Shown here: in pieces, positions 1 through 9,075 of the stretch | How positions within the stretch are numbered: position 1 is the stretch's first letter | Layout: each line of letters begins with the position of its first letter | Source: an uncultured bacterium | Lineage (GTDB): Bacteria; Bacteroidota; Ignavibacteria; UBA10030; BY39 | Reading direction: 5' to 3' | DNA: 64,000 nt | NCBI GenBank assembly: GCA_937967455.1 | Contig: CALCJK010000003.1 | Span: 1 to 64,000, forward strand | The notes under the pieces: model-generated | What the model saw: the letters and a program-made list of their open reading frames with translations, nothing else | Told to the model about the DNA's origin: nothing | Database searches by the model: none | Translations under genes and position numbers: made by a program

Positions 1-84
1 AAGCGAAGGATCCCCTGAGCGCAAGCGAAGGACCTACCATTTATCCTTTAGCCAGATTCTTCGGTCATCCACTAATGTGGATGA
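1..84. repeat. Degenerate intergenic repeat and hairpin upstream of asnS
   Basis: The 10-mer AAGCGAAGGA occurs at 1-10 and again at 23-32, giving a 22-bp period with CCTGAGCGC between the copies. This resembles the short GC-richer intergenic repeats common in this group of bacteria. It is followed at 65-84 by a perfect inverted repeat, TCATCCAC / GTGGATGA, around a TAAT loop. The stretch is visibly richer in G+C than its surroundings and has no coding signal. The window border cuts it, so its full extent is unknown. Confidence 0.5.
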
Positions 85-95
85 TTTCGGAAAGA

Positions 96-127
96 TTTGA
101 AGATTAGGAGCACATTTTGTATATTCA
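96..127 (+). promoter_or_regulatory. Putative asnS promoter (TTTG-N20-TATATTCA)
   Basis: TTTG at 96-99 is followed after 20 bases by TATATTCA at 120-127, which sits 25 bases before the asnS start. The layout matches the Bacteroidota-type primary promoter (TTTG, 19-20 bases, TAnnTTTG), although the last two bases of the -7 element deviate. It belongs to a set of seven similar arrangements in this window. Confidence 0.4.
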
Positions 128-151
128 ATAAAATTTAAAAATTCGTGGAAT

Positions 152-1447
152 ATGACTAAATATTACATTGAAGAACTCTCAAAATACGAAGGACAGGAAG
201 TTGAAATAAAAGGCTGGGTTTATAATAAACGATCCAGTGGAAAGATTAAATTTTTACTCGTGCGAGATGGAACGGGTATTGTCCAGTGTGTAATTGTAAA
301 AAATTTGGTTCCAGAAGAGGTCTTCGAAAAATTTGATATCCTAACTCAGGAATCCTCGTTGATTTTGCGAGGGAAAGTTAGGAAGGAAGATCGAGCACCC
401 GGTGGTTACGAAATTGATACAAGTGATATTCAAATTGTTCACATTGCAAAGGATTACCCAATCACACCCAAGGAACACGGGATAGAGTTCCTTGCAGATA
501 TTCGACATCTTTGGCTTCGTTCAACACGTCAACACGCTATAATGCGAGTTCGGCATGAGATAATTCGTTCGATTCGGGAATTTTTTGATAATCGCGGTTT
601 CACATTAATTGATGCACCAATCTTTACACCAGCCGCCTGTGAAGGTACGAGCACTCTGTTTGAAACAGAATATTTTGACCTTGGGAAAGCATACTTAACT
701 CAATCAGGTCAGCTTTACGGTGAAGCCGGTGCAATGGCTTTCGGGAAAATTTATGTTTTCGGACCAACTTTTAGAGCAGAAAAATCCAAAACCAGACGAC
801 ACTTAACAGAATTCTGGATGGTTGAACCTGAAGTCGCCTGGAACGATCTGAACGATAATATGGAACTAGCAGAGGAGTTTCTTGAACATATTGTAGCTTC
901 AGTTCTAAAAAACCGTGAAAAAGAATTGAAGATTTTAGAAAGAGATATAACTTTACTTGAGAAAGTTAAAAAACCTCTTCCAAGAATTTCTTATTCGGAA
1001 GCTGTTGATATTTTAAAAAAGAACGGAATTGATTTCCAATGGGGTAATGATTTTGGTGGAACGGACGAAACAGTAATTTCAAGTCAGTTTGAAAAACCTG
1101 TTATCGTACACAGATATCCAGCAGAGGTTAAAGCATTTTATATGAAGCGCGATCCTGAAAATGAAAAGCTTGCACTTGCAATGGATATTCTCGCACCAGA
1201 AGGTTATGGTGAGATTATAGGTGGAAGTCAGAGGGAAGACGATTACGACATATTAGTAAAAAGAATTAAAGAACATAACCTCCCAATGGAAGCATTTGAA
1301 TGGTATCTAGATTTGAGAAGGTATGGTTCTGTTCCACATTCTGGCTTTGGACTTGGTGTCGAAAGGACTGTTGCATGGATATGTGGACTTGAACATGTTC
1401 GAGAAACAATTCCTTTCCCAAGAATGATATACAGGCTAACCCCGTAA
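152..1447 (+). CDS. asnS: Asparaginyl-tRNA synthetase
   Basis: Class IIb aminoacyl-tRNA synthetase that charges tRNA-Asn with asparagine in the cytoplasm. The first ~105 residues form the OB-fold anticodon-binding domain and the rest is the class II core. Motif 2 is seen as [16 protein letters not shown] near residue 207, with the KTRRH form typical of AsnRS rather than AspRS. Motif 3, [12 protein letters not shown], lies near residue 395. At 431 residues it is of normal length. The next gene begins 4 bases after the stop, so asnS and the ABC exporter genes are probably co-transcribed. Identification is firm. AspRS was considered and rejected on motif 2. Confidence 0.95.
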   Translation: MTKYYIEELSKYEGQEVEIKGWVYNKRSSGKIKFLLVRDGTGIVQCVIVKNLVPEEVFEKFDILTQESSLILRGKVRKEDRAPGGYEIDTSDIQIVHIAKDYPITPKEHGIEFLADIRHLWLRSTRQHAIMRVRHEIIRSIREFFDNRGFTLIDAPIFTPAACEGTSTLFETEYFDLGKAYLTQSGQLYGEAGAMAFGKIYVFGPTFRAEKSKTRRHLTEFWMVEPEVAWNDLNDNMELAEEFLEHIVASVLKNREKELKILERDITLLEKVKKPLPRISYSEAVDILKKNGIDFQWGNDFGGTDETVISSQFEKPVIVHRYPAEVKAFYMKRDPENEKLALAMDILAPEGYGEIIGGSQREDDYDILVKRIKEHNLPMEAFEWYLDLRRYGSVPHSGFGLGVERTVAWICGLEHVRETIPFPRMIYRLTP

Positions 1448-1451
1448 ATAT

Positions 1452-2366
1452 ATGTTATCAGTCCAAAATATCAGGAAAGAATATTCTACGGTAGTGGCTG
1501 TAGATGATGTATCTTTTGAAGTTAAACCGGGAGAGATATTTGGACTTTTAGGTCCAAACGGGGCAGGAAAAACAACAACAATCAGGATGATACTTGATAT
1601 TATAAAACCTGATCGGGGAAAAATTCTTTTCAATGGAAAAGTTATTGATGAAGAAATAAGAAATAAAATTGGTTATCTTCCAGAAGAAAGAGGGCTTTAC
1701 AGGAAAAATAAATTAATTAATACAATCATTTACTTTGCAACATTAAAAGGTTTAAGTCAATCCGAAGCTAGAAAACGGGCATATAATTTACTTAAGCGTC
1801 TGGATTTATTATCATATGCTGAAAGAAAAGTTGAAGAATTATCAAAAGGTAACCAGCAGAAGGTTCAATTCATAATATCTATAATTCATGATCCACAAAT
1901 TGTTATACTTGATGAACCTTTTTCAGGACTGGATCCGGTAAATCAGATTGTGCTTAAAGATTTGTTTATGGAGATGAAGGATAATGGGAAAGCCATAATT
2001 TTCTCAACTCATATGATGGAGCAGGCAGAGAAATTATCAGATAAGATTTGCTTGATCAATCAGGGCAAGGTAGTTTTAAATGGTACACTTTCGGAAGTGA
2101 AGAGTAAATTTGGACAAAATCATATTCATCTTGAGTTTGATGGTGATGCCAGCTTTTTAAAAACACTCGAAGGAATCGACAAATTATTACTTTATGAAAA
2201 CTATGCAGAGTTTGAGGTAAAAGATCATCAAGATATAGATAAAATATTTCCTGTGATTCTACAGGGTTTAAGAATTAAAAAATATGAAGTTGTAGAGCCT
2301 TCATTGCATTCTATATTTTTACAGCTTGTAGGTGGTGAAAAACTAACCCGTACGGAATCGAGATGA
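1452..2366 (+). CDS. ABC transporter ATP-binding protein, NatA-like
   Basis: ATPase subunit of an ABC-2 type exporter. Walker A (GPNGAGKTTT) is near residue 34, the signature LSKGNQQK near 130, Walker B (IVILDEP) near 152 and the H-loop FSTHMM further on. The last ~80 residues form the small C-terminal domain typical of NatA/YhaQ-type proteins. The stop overlaps the start of the permease gene by four bases (ATGA), so the two are translationally coupled. NatA proteins of Bacillus drive Na+ extrusion, but many relatives have unknown cargo, so the substrate here cannot be read from sequence. Confidence 0.9.
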   Translation: MLSVQNIRKEYSTVVAVDDVSFEVKPGEIFGLLGPNGAGKTTTIRMILDIIKPDRGKILFNGKVIDEEIRNKIGYLPEERGLYRKNKLINTIIYFATLKGLSQSEARKRAYNLLKRLDLLSYAERKVEELSKGNQQKVQFIISIIHDPQIVILDEPFSGLDPVNQIVLKDLFMEMKDNGKAIIFSTHMMEQAEKLSDKICLINQGKVVLNGTLSEVKSKFGQNHIHLEFDGDASFLKTLEGIDKLLLYENYAEFEVKDHQDIDKIFPVILQGLRIKKYEVVEPSLHSIFLQLVGGEKLTRTESR

Positions 2367-3610
2367 AGAAAGCCTTAGCAATAGCAAGATGGGAATTTGT
2401 TGAGAAAGTAAAAACAAAAGCATTTATAATTTCTTTGATACTTACACCAATATTTATGGTAGGTGCTGGTATCTTGCCAACCTTGCTGGTAACAAAAGCT
2501 GATACAGAGCCCCGAATAATTGGTGTGATAGATCAGACCAACGAATTAGCAGATATTCTGGCTCAAAAGTTAGATGAAAAGTATCGGCTTCCTGATGGAG
2601 CTCCAAATTATATTATCAGAAAAATATTCCTGGAATCTAAAGAGGATTTATCCACGGCAAAAAAAGTAGCAGATCAACTCATAACTGATGGGAATATTGA
2701 AGGTTATTTAATTCTGCCTGCAAGCGTTTATGAAGATTCTGTATTCGAATATCGTTCCAAAAATGTAGGTAACATAAAGTTAACTGAGAGGATAAATAGG
2801 ACAGTAAGAGACATCATTGTGGAAAAGAAACTTAAATCTCAGGGTTTTGATCCACGGTTAATAAAGAAATTAATTTCAGAGATTGAAATTAAGCTTGTAA
2901 AAGTCTCCGAAAAGGGTGAAGAAGAATCTGATTTTAAGAGTGTATTTTTCAGCGCTTACATTTTCATAATGGCAATATTCATTCTTATAGTTACAACGGG
3001 TCAATTGCTTGTTAGGAGTATGGTAGAAGAAAAATCCAACAGAATAATTGAAGTACTGATGTCTTCAAGTTCTGCAAATGATTTATTAGTTGGGAAAATA
3101 CTTGGATTGAGCGCTCTTGGATTTGTACAGATTGGCACCTTGGCAATAATTGGATTAGCATTAGCATTGAAATTTGGAACAATCATTATATCATTGTCCA
3201 ATGCATTGATTTTGTTACCTTATTTTGTGTTAGGATATTTGTTTTATGCGGCAATATTTGTAGGAATGGGAGCCCCGCTAACAACTGAACAAGAAGCTCA
3301 ACAGGTAACAGGTTATTTGGTTATGATTTTATTTATTCCACTATTACTTGCGATGTGGATAATGCAAAATCCGGGCTCACCTATCGTAAGTGTACTTTCT
3401 TATATTCCTTTTTTAACTCCTACAATGATGGCTGTAAGAATACCAATACAAATTCCATCATTAATTGAAATAATCAGTACGCTTATAGTTTTAATATTAT
3501 CGACTATCGCTGCAATGTGGACGGCTGCGAAAATATTTAGAACTGCGATTTTATCCTATGGTAAGAGACCCAATATGAAAGAACTCTGGATATTAATAAA
3601 ATCAAAATAA
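2363..3610 (+). CDS. ABC-2 type permease, NatB-like
   Basis: Membrane subunit paired with the preceding ATPase. One transmembrane helix (residues ~18-40) is followed by a large extracytoplasmic domain to about residue 190. Five or more helices then fill the C-terminal half. The cytoplasmic motif EEKSNRIIEVLMSS after the second helix is the hallmark of the NatB/ABC2_membrane_3 family. The 415-residue length is typical of the family. Its role is export with the NatA-like ATPase, and the substrate is unknown (Na+, a peptide or a lipid are all possible). Confidence 0.88.
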   Translation: MKKALAIARWEFVEKVKTKAFIISLILTPIFMVGAGILPTLLVTKADTEPRIIGVIDQTNELADILAQKLDEKYRLPDGAPNYIIRKIFLESKEDLSTAKKVADQLITDGNIEGYLILPASVYEDSVFEYRSKNVGNIKLTERINRTVRDIIVEKKLKSQGFDPRLIKKLISEIEIKLVKVSEKGEEESDFKSVFFSAYIFIMAIFILIVTTGQLLVRSMVEEKSNRIIEVLMSSSSANDLLVGKILGLSALGFVQIGTLAIIGLALALKFGTIIISLSNALILLPYFVLGYLFYAAIFVGMGAPLTTEQEAQQVTGYLVMILFIPLLLAMWIMQNPGSPIVSVLSYIPFLTPTMMAVRIPIQIPSLIEIISTLIVLILSTIAAMWTAAKIFRTAILSYGKRPNMKELWILIKSK

Positions 3611-3623
3611 AACTGGAGTGTCT

Positions 3624-4115
3624 ATGAAAATTTTTAAATTTATTATTTTGGTAATCTTAGCGGCGAGCTTAAGTTATTCACAAATTATAATTCCTGATAA
3701 AGATCGACCAACTGAACTTGGAAGAGATGTGTTTGGTTTGGGTGGTTATGTTGGACTTGGTACTGGAATGGGCTTGAGTTTTCGTCATCATCTGGCAAGT
3801 GTTTTTTCGTATCAATTCGCTGCAGGTATTATTAAGGATTCGCGAACTCTGCTTTTTGATGCAGGACTCGAATTGCAATTTGATTTGATGAGAAATGAAA
3901 ATTTGAGATTTTATGCAGGTGGAGGACTTGGATATTATTACAAAGGGAAGGATTCGAATGAATTAAAAGGACCACTTAGAATTGCATTAGGTATTGGTGC
4001 CGAAACAAAAGCTAAAAGCTCTGTTCATATATCTGGAAATCTTTATTTTACATATTTTACTGATGGTACAATTCTACCTCTACCACAGGTTGGAATTCAT
4101 TATTATTTCTTTTAA
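3624..4115 (+). CDS. Small exported outer-membrane-barrel-like protein
   Basis: A 163-residue protein with a signal peptide ending in LSYSQ. The mature part has alternating short amphipathic stretches, many glycines and a final ...IHYYFF, as in small 8-stranded outer-membrane barrels. No specific family is recognised. An upstream in-frame GTG at 3618 exists, but ATG 3624 is preferred because GGAG at 3615-3618 is properly spaced for it. It follows the ABC permease by 13 bases and could share its transcript. Function unknown. Confidence 0.7.
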   Translation: MKIFKFIILVILAASLSYSQIIIPDKDRPTELGRDVFGLGGYVGLGTGMGLSFRHHLASVFSYQFAAGIIKDSRTLLFDAGLELQFDLMRNENLRFYAGGGLGYYYKGKDSNELKGPLRIALGIGAETKAKSSVHISGNLYFTYFTDGTILPLPQVGIHYYFF

Positions 4116-4118
4116 AAA

Positions 4119-4150
4119 ATTGATTGTAATTACAATTTATCTTATATTTA
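4119..4150 (+). promoter_or_regulatory. Putative promoter of the Nuo/Mrp operon
   Basis: ATTG at 4119-4122, a 20-base spacer and TATATTTA at 4143-4150 place a Bacteroidota-type promoter 31 bases before nuoJ. The spacing to the gene is the same as for the rfaE1 promoter at 23890. It is the only sizeable gap before the 12-kb membrane operon, which supports a transcription start here. Confidence 0.45.
4123..4136. promoter_or_regulatory. Perfect 14-bp palindrome between promoter elements
   Basis: ATTGTAATTACAAT is a perfect palindrome lying wholly inside the spacer between the putative -33 and -7 elements of the nuoJ promoter. A repressor binding there would block RNA polymerase. No regulator gene is adjacent, and in AT-rich DNA such a palindrome could arise by chance. 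Confidence 0.3.
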
Positions 4151-4180
4151 AAACGATTTTTTTAACAACGATAATAGAAT

Positions 4181-4693
4181 ATGAATATTGATACTATAGT
4201 TTTCTTTATACTAGCGGGTGCAGCAGTTTTAAGCGCAATTTTAGTAGTTTCTCGCCGTAGTCCAATTATGAGCGTTGTATTCCTGATTGCAAATTTTGTT
4301 GTACTTGCAATTGTGTATCTAACTCTATATGCACAATTCATTGCCGTTATCCAAGTGATTGTATATGCTGGTGCTATTATGGTTTTGTTCCTCTTTGTTA
4401 TTATGCTCTTAAATTTAGCGAAAGAGGAACAATTGAAAGAGGAATTAAATTACAGGAAAAGAGTTGGAATAGGTTTAGTGATAGTTTTATTAGTCCAATT
4501 GGGAATTGGTTTGTTCATGAGTGTCGGAGAACTTCCAAATAAACTTGCACCAAATGCTGAGAAACTGGGAACAGTTGAATCAATTGGTAAAATTTTATTT
4601 ACTCAATATTTATTACCATTTGAAATTACTTCGATACTATTATTGGTAGGATTGATTGGTGCAATTGTATTAGCAAAAAAAAGAGTGGAGTAA
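4181..4693 (+). CDS. nuoJ: NADH-quinone oxidoreductase subunit J-like (NuoJ)
   Basis: Membrane subunit of the complex I family, 170 residues with five predicted helices. The conserved third-helix region reads VIVYAGAIMVLFLFVIMLLNL, with the broken helix (pi-bulge) glycine and tyrosine that couple quinone chemistry to pumping in true complex I. It opens the operon, 3 bases ahead of nuoK. NuoA-I and NuoH are not nearby, so this NuoJ is detached from the usual 14-gene order and may belong to a partial complex. Family assignment is firm; the role in this complex is inferred. Confidence 0.9.
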   Translation: MNIDTIVFFILAGAAVLSAILVVSRRSPIMSVVFLIANFVVLAIVYLTLYAQFIAVIQVIVYAGAIMVLFLFVIMLLNLAKEEQLKEELNYRKRVGIGLVIVLLVQLGIGLFMSVGELPNKLAPNAEKLGTVESIGKILFTQYLLPFEITSILLLVGLIGAIVLAKKRVE

Positions 4694-4696
4694 GAA

Positions 4697-4999
4697 ATGG
4701 TTCCATTAAGTTATTATCTGCTATTAAGTGCAATTTTGTTTTCAATTGGGGTGGTAGGAGTTTTAACACGAAGAAATGCAATTATCATTTTTATGAGTAT
4801 CGAATTAATGCTCAATTCTGTAAATCTCACACTTGTAGCCTTTTCAGCTTACCTTGGAAGTGCAACCGGACAAATGTTTGTATTCTTTGTGCTAACTGTT
4901 GCAGCAGCTGAAGCAGCAGTCGGACTTGCAATTATAATCGCTCTTTATCGAAATAAGATGAGTATAAACATAGATGAAATTAACATTATGAAGTGGTAA
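4697..4999 (+). CDS. nuoK: NADH-quinone oxidoreductase subunit K-like (NuoK)
   Basis: A 100-residue, three-helix subunit homologous to MrpC/MnhC. Glutamates sit at residues 36 (MSIELM) and 72 (AAAEAAVG), exactly the two positions needed for proton transfer in the E. coli protein, so the half-channel appears functional. The same operon also encodes an MnhC (10629-10997), so two K/C-type subunits coexist. It is preceded by nuoJ and followed by nuoL after 19 bases, with GAG-rich sequence before the nuoL start. Confidence 0.93.
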   Translation: MVPLSYYLLLSAILFSIGVVGVLTRRNAIIIFMSIELMLNSVNLTLVAFSAYLGSATGQMFVFFVLTVAAAEAAVGLAIIIALYRNKMSINIDEINIMKW

Positions 5000-5018
5000 A
5001 ATTAAAGAGAGTTCAGGA

Positions 5019-6944
5019 ATGTACGATTATATTGGAATTGTTATTCTATTACCTTTCATTGGATTTATTATCAATGGTCTTTTAGGATCAAAAATTAAAT
5101 CTGAAAAAATTATTGGTATCATTGGTAGTTCTACTGTAGGTATCGCTTTTTTACTGGCAGCTGGAATATTCTTTCAGATGTTATCCTTGCCAATTGAAAA
5201 CAGATCACAAATTGTAAAATTTTTCACCTGGTTGCAGACTGGAAGATTTTCTGTAGATTTTGCATATCAGGTGGATCAACTTTCTATTGTGATGACGCTC
5301 GTGGTTACTGGTGTAGGTTTTCTTATCCATGTTTATGCAATTGGTTATATGCATGGGGATAGGGGATTTTTTAGATTTTTTGCTTATTTAAATTTGTTCA
5401 TCTTTATGATGCTAAATCTCGTTCTTGCCGATAATTTCTTACTTATGTTTCTTGGCTGGGAAGGAGTTGGGTTGTGCTCATATTTGTTAATTGGTTTTTG
5501 GTATGAGAAGAATTTTGAAAAAGGCACTACTAACGATGCTGCTATGAAAGCATTTGTAGTAAACAGAATAGGGGATTTTGGCTTTTTGATTGCAATGTTT
5601 TTGATATTTTTAAATTTTGAGAGTCTAAGATTTGAATCTGTATTTCCACGAGCAATTGCTTATCCAATTGGAGACAGCACAATTTTCTGGATATCCTTGC
5701 TTTTGTTTGTTGCGGCGACCGGTAAATCGGCGCAGATACCGCTATATGTTTGGTTACCAGATGCTATGGCGGGCCCAACCCCTGTAAGCGCCCTCATTCA
5801 TGCTGCAACAATGGTCACTGCAGGTGTTTATGTGGTTGCTCGAGCTTCTATCTTCTTCGCACTTGCCCCAACTGTTTTAACTATAGTAGCAGTTATTGGC
5901 GCATTTACAGCAATTATGGCTGCAAGCATTGGGCTTGTTCAAAATGGTATAAAAAAAGTTCTGGCTTATTCAACAATAAGTCAGTTAGGTTATATGTTCC
6001 TTGCAATGGGAGCTGGAGCATTTGCTGCAGGAATATTCCATGTTGTAACACATGCATTTTTTAAAGCTCTGTTGTTTCTTGGTGCTGGTGCTGTTATACA
6101 TGCAATGCATGAGGAAGAGGATATTCAAAAAATGGGTGGCTTGAAAAACCATTTACCAATTACTTACAAAACTTTTTTCATAGCTGCACTTGCAATTTCA
6201 GGAATTCCTCCACTCTCTGGATTTTTTAGTAAAGATGAAATTTTGTGGAAAGTTTTTTCCGCAGGTTATTTCCCACTCTGGTTGATTGCAGCGCTCGGTG
6301 CAGCACTTACAGCATTTTATATGTTCAGGCTTACAATCTTAACTTTCGAAGGTTCACCAAGATGGGAAAAAAGCCTACATCCTCACGAAGCACCACCAGT
6401 GATGACAATCCCACTTGTTATTTTAGCATTTTTATCTGTCGTTGGAGGATTTATTGGCATACCTCATACTCTTGGAGGTAATAATGCTATTGAAAAATTT
6501 CTTGAACCAATCTTCGAGAAATCTGAAATAATCCTTACAAAAGCAACCCCCAACACTGCTGTTGAATATTTATTAATGCTTCTCTCAATTTTTATCGCTG
6601 TAGCAGGTATCTTACTCGCACGATATTATTACCTCAAGCGTGGTGATTTGATCGAGAAAACTAAAGAAAAATATTCTAAAATTTATAGTGTGTTATGGAA
6701 TAAATATTATGTAGATGAGATATATGATGCAGCAGTAGTAAAACCTACAGTTAAGGGCTCCGAAAAATTGCTGTGGAAAATAATAGATATAAATTTGATA
6801 GATGGTGCTGTAAACGGTATAGCACAATTGATTGGCATTATAAGTTCGTATCTAAGAAAAATACAGGCAGGTTTAACACAATCGTATGCAATATATTTTA
6901 TTGCAGGTATTATAATAATTTTAGCAATACTAATATTCCAGTAA
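5019..6944 (+). CDS. nuoL: NADH-quinone oxidoreductase subunit L-like (NuoL)
   Basis: Large antiporter-type channel subunit, 641 residues and about 16 helices. The functional polar residues are intact: Glu148 in TM5 (LGWEGVG), Lys236 in TM7 (ATGKSAQIP) and Lys405 in TM12 (FSKDEI). The C-terminal ~120 residues carry the charged stretch and final helix that form the lateral arm in NuoL. MrpA N-terminal halves are homologous, but the C-terminal MbhD/MbhE parts of MrpA are encoded separately downstream, so this is NuoL in form and may occupy the MrpA position. It probably translocates H+ or Na+. Confidence 0.93.
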   Translation: MYDYIGIVILLPFIGFIINGLLGSKIKSEKIIGIIGSSTVGIAFLLAAGIFFQMLSLPIENRSQIVKFFTWLQTGRFSVDFAYQVDQLSIVMTLVVTGVGFLIHVYAIGYMHGDRGFFRFFAYLNLFIFMMLNLVLADNFLLMFLGWEGVGLCSYLLIGFWYEKNFEKGTTNDAAMKAFVVNRIGDFGFLIAMFLIFLNFESLRFESVFPRAIAYPIGDSTIFWISLLLFVAATGKSAQIPLYVWLPDAMAGPTPVSALIHAATMVTAGVYVVARASIFFALAPTVLTIVAVIGAFTAIMAASIGLVQNGIKKVLAYSTISQLGYMFLAMGAGAFAAGIFHVVTHAFFKALLFLGAGAVIHAMHEEEDIQKMGGLKNHLPITYKTFFIAALAISGIPPLSGFFSKDEILWKVFSAGYFPLWLIAALGAALTAFYMFRLTILTFEGSPRWEKSLHPHEAPPVMTIPLVILAFLSVVGGFIGIPHTLGGNNAIEKFLEPIFEKSEIILTKATPNTAVEYLLMLLSIFIAVAGILLARYYYLKRGDLIEKTKEKYSKIYSVLWNKYYVDEIYDAAVVKPTVKGSEKLLWKIIDINLIDGAVNGIAQLIGIISSYLRKIQAGLTQSYAIYFIAGIIIILAILIFQ

Positions 6945-6950
6945 AAAATT

Positions 6951-8492
6951 ATGAACCCAATCGAAAATATTCTCAACTTAATACTATTTACACCTTTGAT
7001 AGGTGTTCTAATACTATTTTTAATCAAAAAAGATAAACAAAATATTATCAAAGCTACTGGTTTGTTTTTCAGTATTGCTGCTTTCATTTTTTCGATAATT
7101 TTGTTTTTGAGATTTGATTCAAATGATCCAAATATGCAGTTTGTTTATAAATCGATTTGGATAGAGAGCCTAAATATCTCATATTATGTTGGAGTAGATG
7201 GCATTTCGCTATTGTTAGTAGTGCTTACCACATTTTTAACACCACTTGCATTGTTGTCATCCTGGAATTCAATTCAGAAGAGTATTCGTAACTACACAAT
7301 TATGATGTTGCTTTTAGAAGTAGGGATGATTGGGGTTTTTGTGTCTCTTGATATGTTCTTGTTTTATGTTTTTTGGGAAGCTATGTTGATACCGATGTAT
7401 TTTATAATTGGTATTTGGGGTGGAGAAAATAGGATTTATGCTGCTATAAAATTTTTTATTTATACAATGTTTGGAAGTTTGTTGATGCTTGTTGCAATAA
7501 TCTGGTTGGGTTATTATGCGTCTACGCTTCCAGGTGGCAAATTTACAACGGATTTATTGGAATTATATAAAATATCTCCACAAATCCCTGCAGCAATACA
7601 GGGTTGGATGTTTTTGGCGTTTACATTGAGTTTTGCGATCAAAGTACCGATATTTCCATTTCATACTTGGCTACCTGATGCTCACGTTGAAGCACCAACT
7701 GCTGGAAGTGTCATACTTGCAGGCATACTTTTGAAGATGGGTACATACGGACTTGTAAGGTTTTCGATACCACTTTTTCCAGCTGCTGCGCTTGAATATC
7801 TACCATATCTTGCAGCTCTTGGAATTGTGGGTATTATTTATGGTGCTCTTGTTTCTATGGTACAAACTGATATTAAAAAATTGGTTGCTTACTCTTCTGT
7901 TTCACATCTAGGGTTTGTAGTGCTCGGACTTTTTGCTCTAACTCAGGAAGGAGTTCAAGGGGGAATTATTCAAATGATTAACCATGGTCTATCAACAGGG
8001 GCTTTGTTTATTATTGTTGGTATGCTATACGACCGTCGACACACAAGATTAATCTCAGAGTATGGTGGAATTGCTAAAGTAATGCCTGTTTTTGCAACCA
8101 TTTTTATGATTGTTTCGCTTTCTTCAATAGGTTTACCAGGACTAAATGGTTTTATAGGTGAGTTTTTGATTTTGCTTGGCGCGTTTAAATCTGAATTCTT
8201 AAATTCACATGTTTATTCAATTCTCGCTGCTACTGGAGTTGTACTAGCAGCAGTTTATATTTTATGGATGTTTAAAAGAGTTGTTTTTGGTAAAATTACA
8301 AATCCCAAAAATCAGGAACTGAAAGATGTATCTTACAGAGAAATTTTTGTATTGATACCTATTGTAATTTTTATTATATGGATTGGTATATATCCTTCTA
8401 CATTTCTTATGAAATCTGAAAAATCAACCAAACAACTAATTGAAAGAATTGAAAATTACCGCACAGGTAAGTTTAATATAAATGTTAGATAA
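6951..8492 (+). CDS. nuoM: NADH-quinone oxidoreductase subunit M-like (NuoM)
   Basis: Second antiporter-type subunit, 513 residues with about 14 helices. Glu143 (VFWEAML), Lys231 (FAIKVPIFPFHTWLPDAH) and Glu404 in TM12 (GFIGEFL) are present. A TM12 glutamate instead of lysine is the NuoM signature. It starts 6 bases after nuoL, and its last 11 bases overlap the mnhE start, joining the complex I part to the Mrp part without a break. NuoN, which normally follows NuoM, is absent; Mrp genes follow instead. Confidence 0.93.
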   Translation: MNPIENILNLILFTPLIGVLILFLIKKDKQNIIKATGLFFSIAAFIFSIILFLRFDSNDPNMQFVYKSIWIESLNISYYVGVDGISLLLVVLTTFLTPLALLSSWNSIQKSIRNYTIMMLLLEVGMIGVFVSLDMFLFYVFWEAMLIPMYFIIGIWGGENRIYAAIKFFIYTMFGSLLMLVAIIWLGYYASTLPGGKFTTDLLELYKISPQIPAAIQGWMFLAFTLSFAIKVPIFPFHTWLPDAHVEAPTAGSVILAGILLKMGTYGLVRFSIPLFPAAALEYLPYLAALGIVGIIYGALVSMVQTDIKKLVAYSSVSHLGFVVLGLFALTQEGVQGGIIQMINHGLSTGALFIIVGMLYDRRHTRLISEYGGIAKVMPVFATIFMIVSLSSIGLPGLNGFIGEFLILLGAFKSEFLNSHVYSILAATGVVLAAVYILWMFKRVVFGKITNPKNQELKDVSYREIFVLIPIVIFIIWIGIYPSTFLMKSEKSTKQLIERIENYRTGKFNINVR

Positions 8493-9075
8493 TCAAACTA
8501 AAGTTCATAATAAATTTTATTATCGAATTAGAAATCTAATCCTACAAGCAGTAATATTATTTATTATCTGGCTTATATTTAGTGGGAAATATGATGTAAC
8601 ACATATCAGTTTTGGTGTAATTGCCGTAACTCTTGTTATTTTGATGAATTATAGATTATCTAAGATTAATCTCTTTCCCGAGAGAGGAGAACCCAATGTT
8701 CCTGTGAAGATTTATCGTTTGCCACGTTACATTCTTTGGATGATTAAAGAAATATTTCTTGCAAATTTGCAGGTTGCTTACCTTGTAATTCATCCCAAAA
8801 TGCCAATAAAACCCAAATTGCTTACATTTCAGACAAAATTACCGTCTGCATCTGCAAAAGTAATTCTTGGAAATTCTATTACTATCACACCTGGAACGCT
8901 CACGATTGATATTGAACATGATAAATTTCTTGTTCATTGTCTTGTTCCAGATAGTGCTTCTTCACTTGAAAACGGTGAAATGCAATCCAGAATTATGAGA
9001 TTATTCCAAGATGATTTAAAGGGTGCTGTTTATGAATTTAAATTTTTAAATAGTGATGAGGTTAATAATGAGTAG
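8482..9075 (+). CDS. mnhE: Na+/H+ antiporter subunit E (MnhE/MrpE, MbhA-type)
   Basis: Small Mrp subunit, 197 residues. Two hydrophobic helices are followed by a soluble domain with the conserved SNSITxTPGT-like segment, here LGNSITITPGTLTIDIE, and a short IHCLxxD-like end. The N-terminus carries ~20 extra residues compared with typical MnhE. It overlaps nuoM by 11 bases and is the first gene of the E-F-G-D-E-B-C-D order known from archaeal Mbh operons. It is needed for assembly of Mrp complexes in other bacteria. Confidence 0.88.
   Translation: MLDNQTKVHNKFYYRIRNLILQAVILFIIWLIFSGKYDVTHISFGVIAVTLVILMNYRLSKINLFPERGEPNVPVKIYRLPRYILWMIKEIFLANLQVAYLVIHPKMPIKPKLLTFQTKLPSASAKVILGNSITITPGTLTIDIEHDKFLVHCLVPDSASSLENGEMQSRIMRLFQDDLKGAVYEFKFLNSDEVNNE

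Noticed and set aside
1452-3610. NatAB as a sodium exporter tied to the antiporter operon
   Set aside because: The substrate cannot be read from sequence, and a separate promoter precedes nuoJ, so a link would be speculation.
5750-6064. Plus-strand frame of 104 codons inside nuoL
   Set aside because: It is Cys-rich noise in another frame of a clearly coding gene, with no start signal.
6707-7087. Antisense frame of 126 codons across the nuoL/nuoM junction
   Set aside because: Hydrophobic mirror of real membrane-protein sequence; no ribosome binding site or family match.
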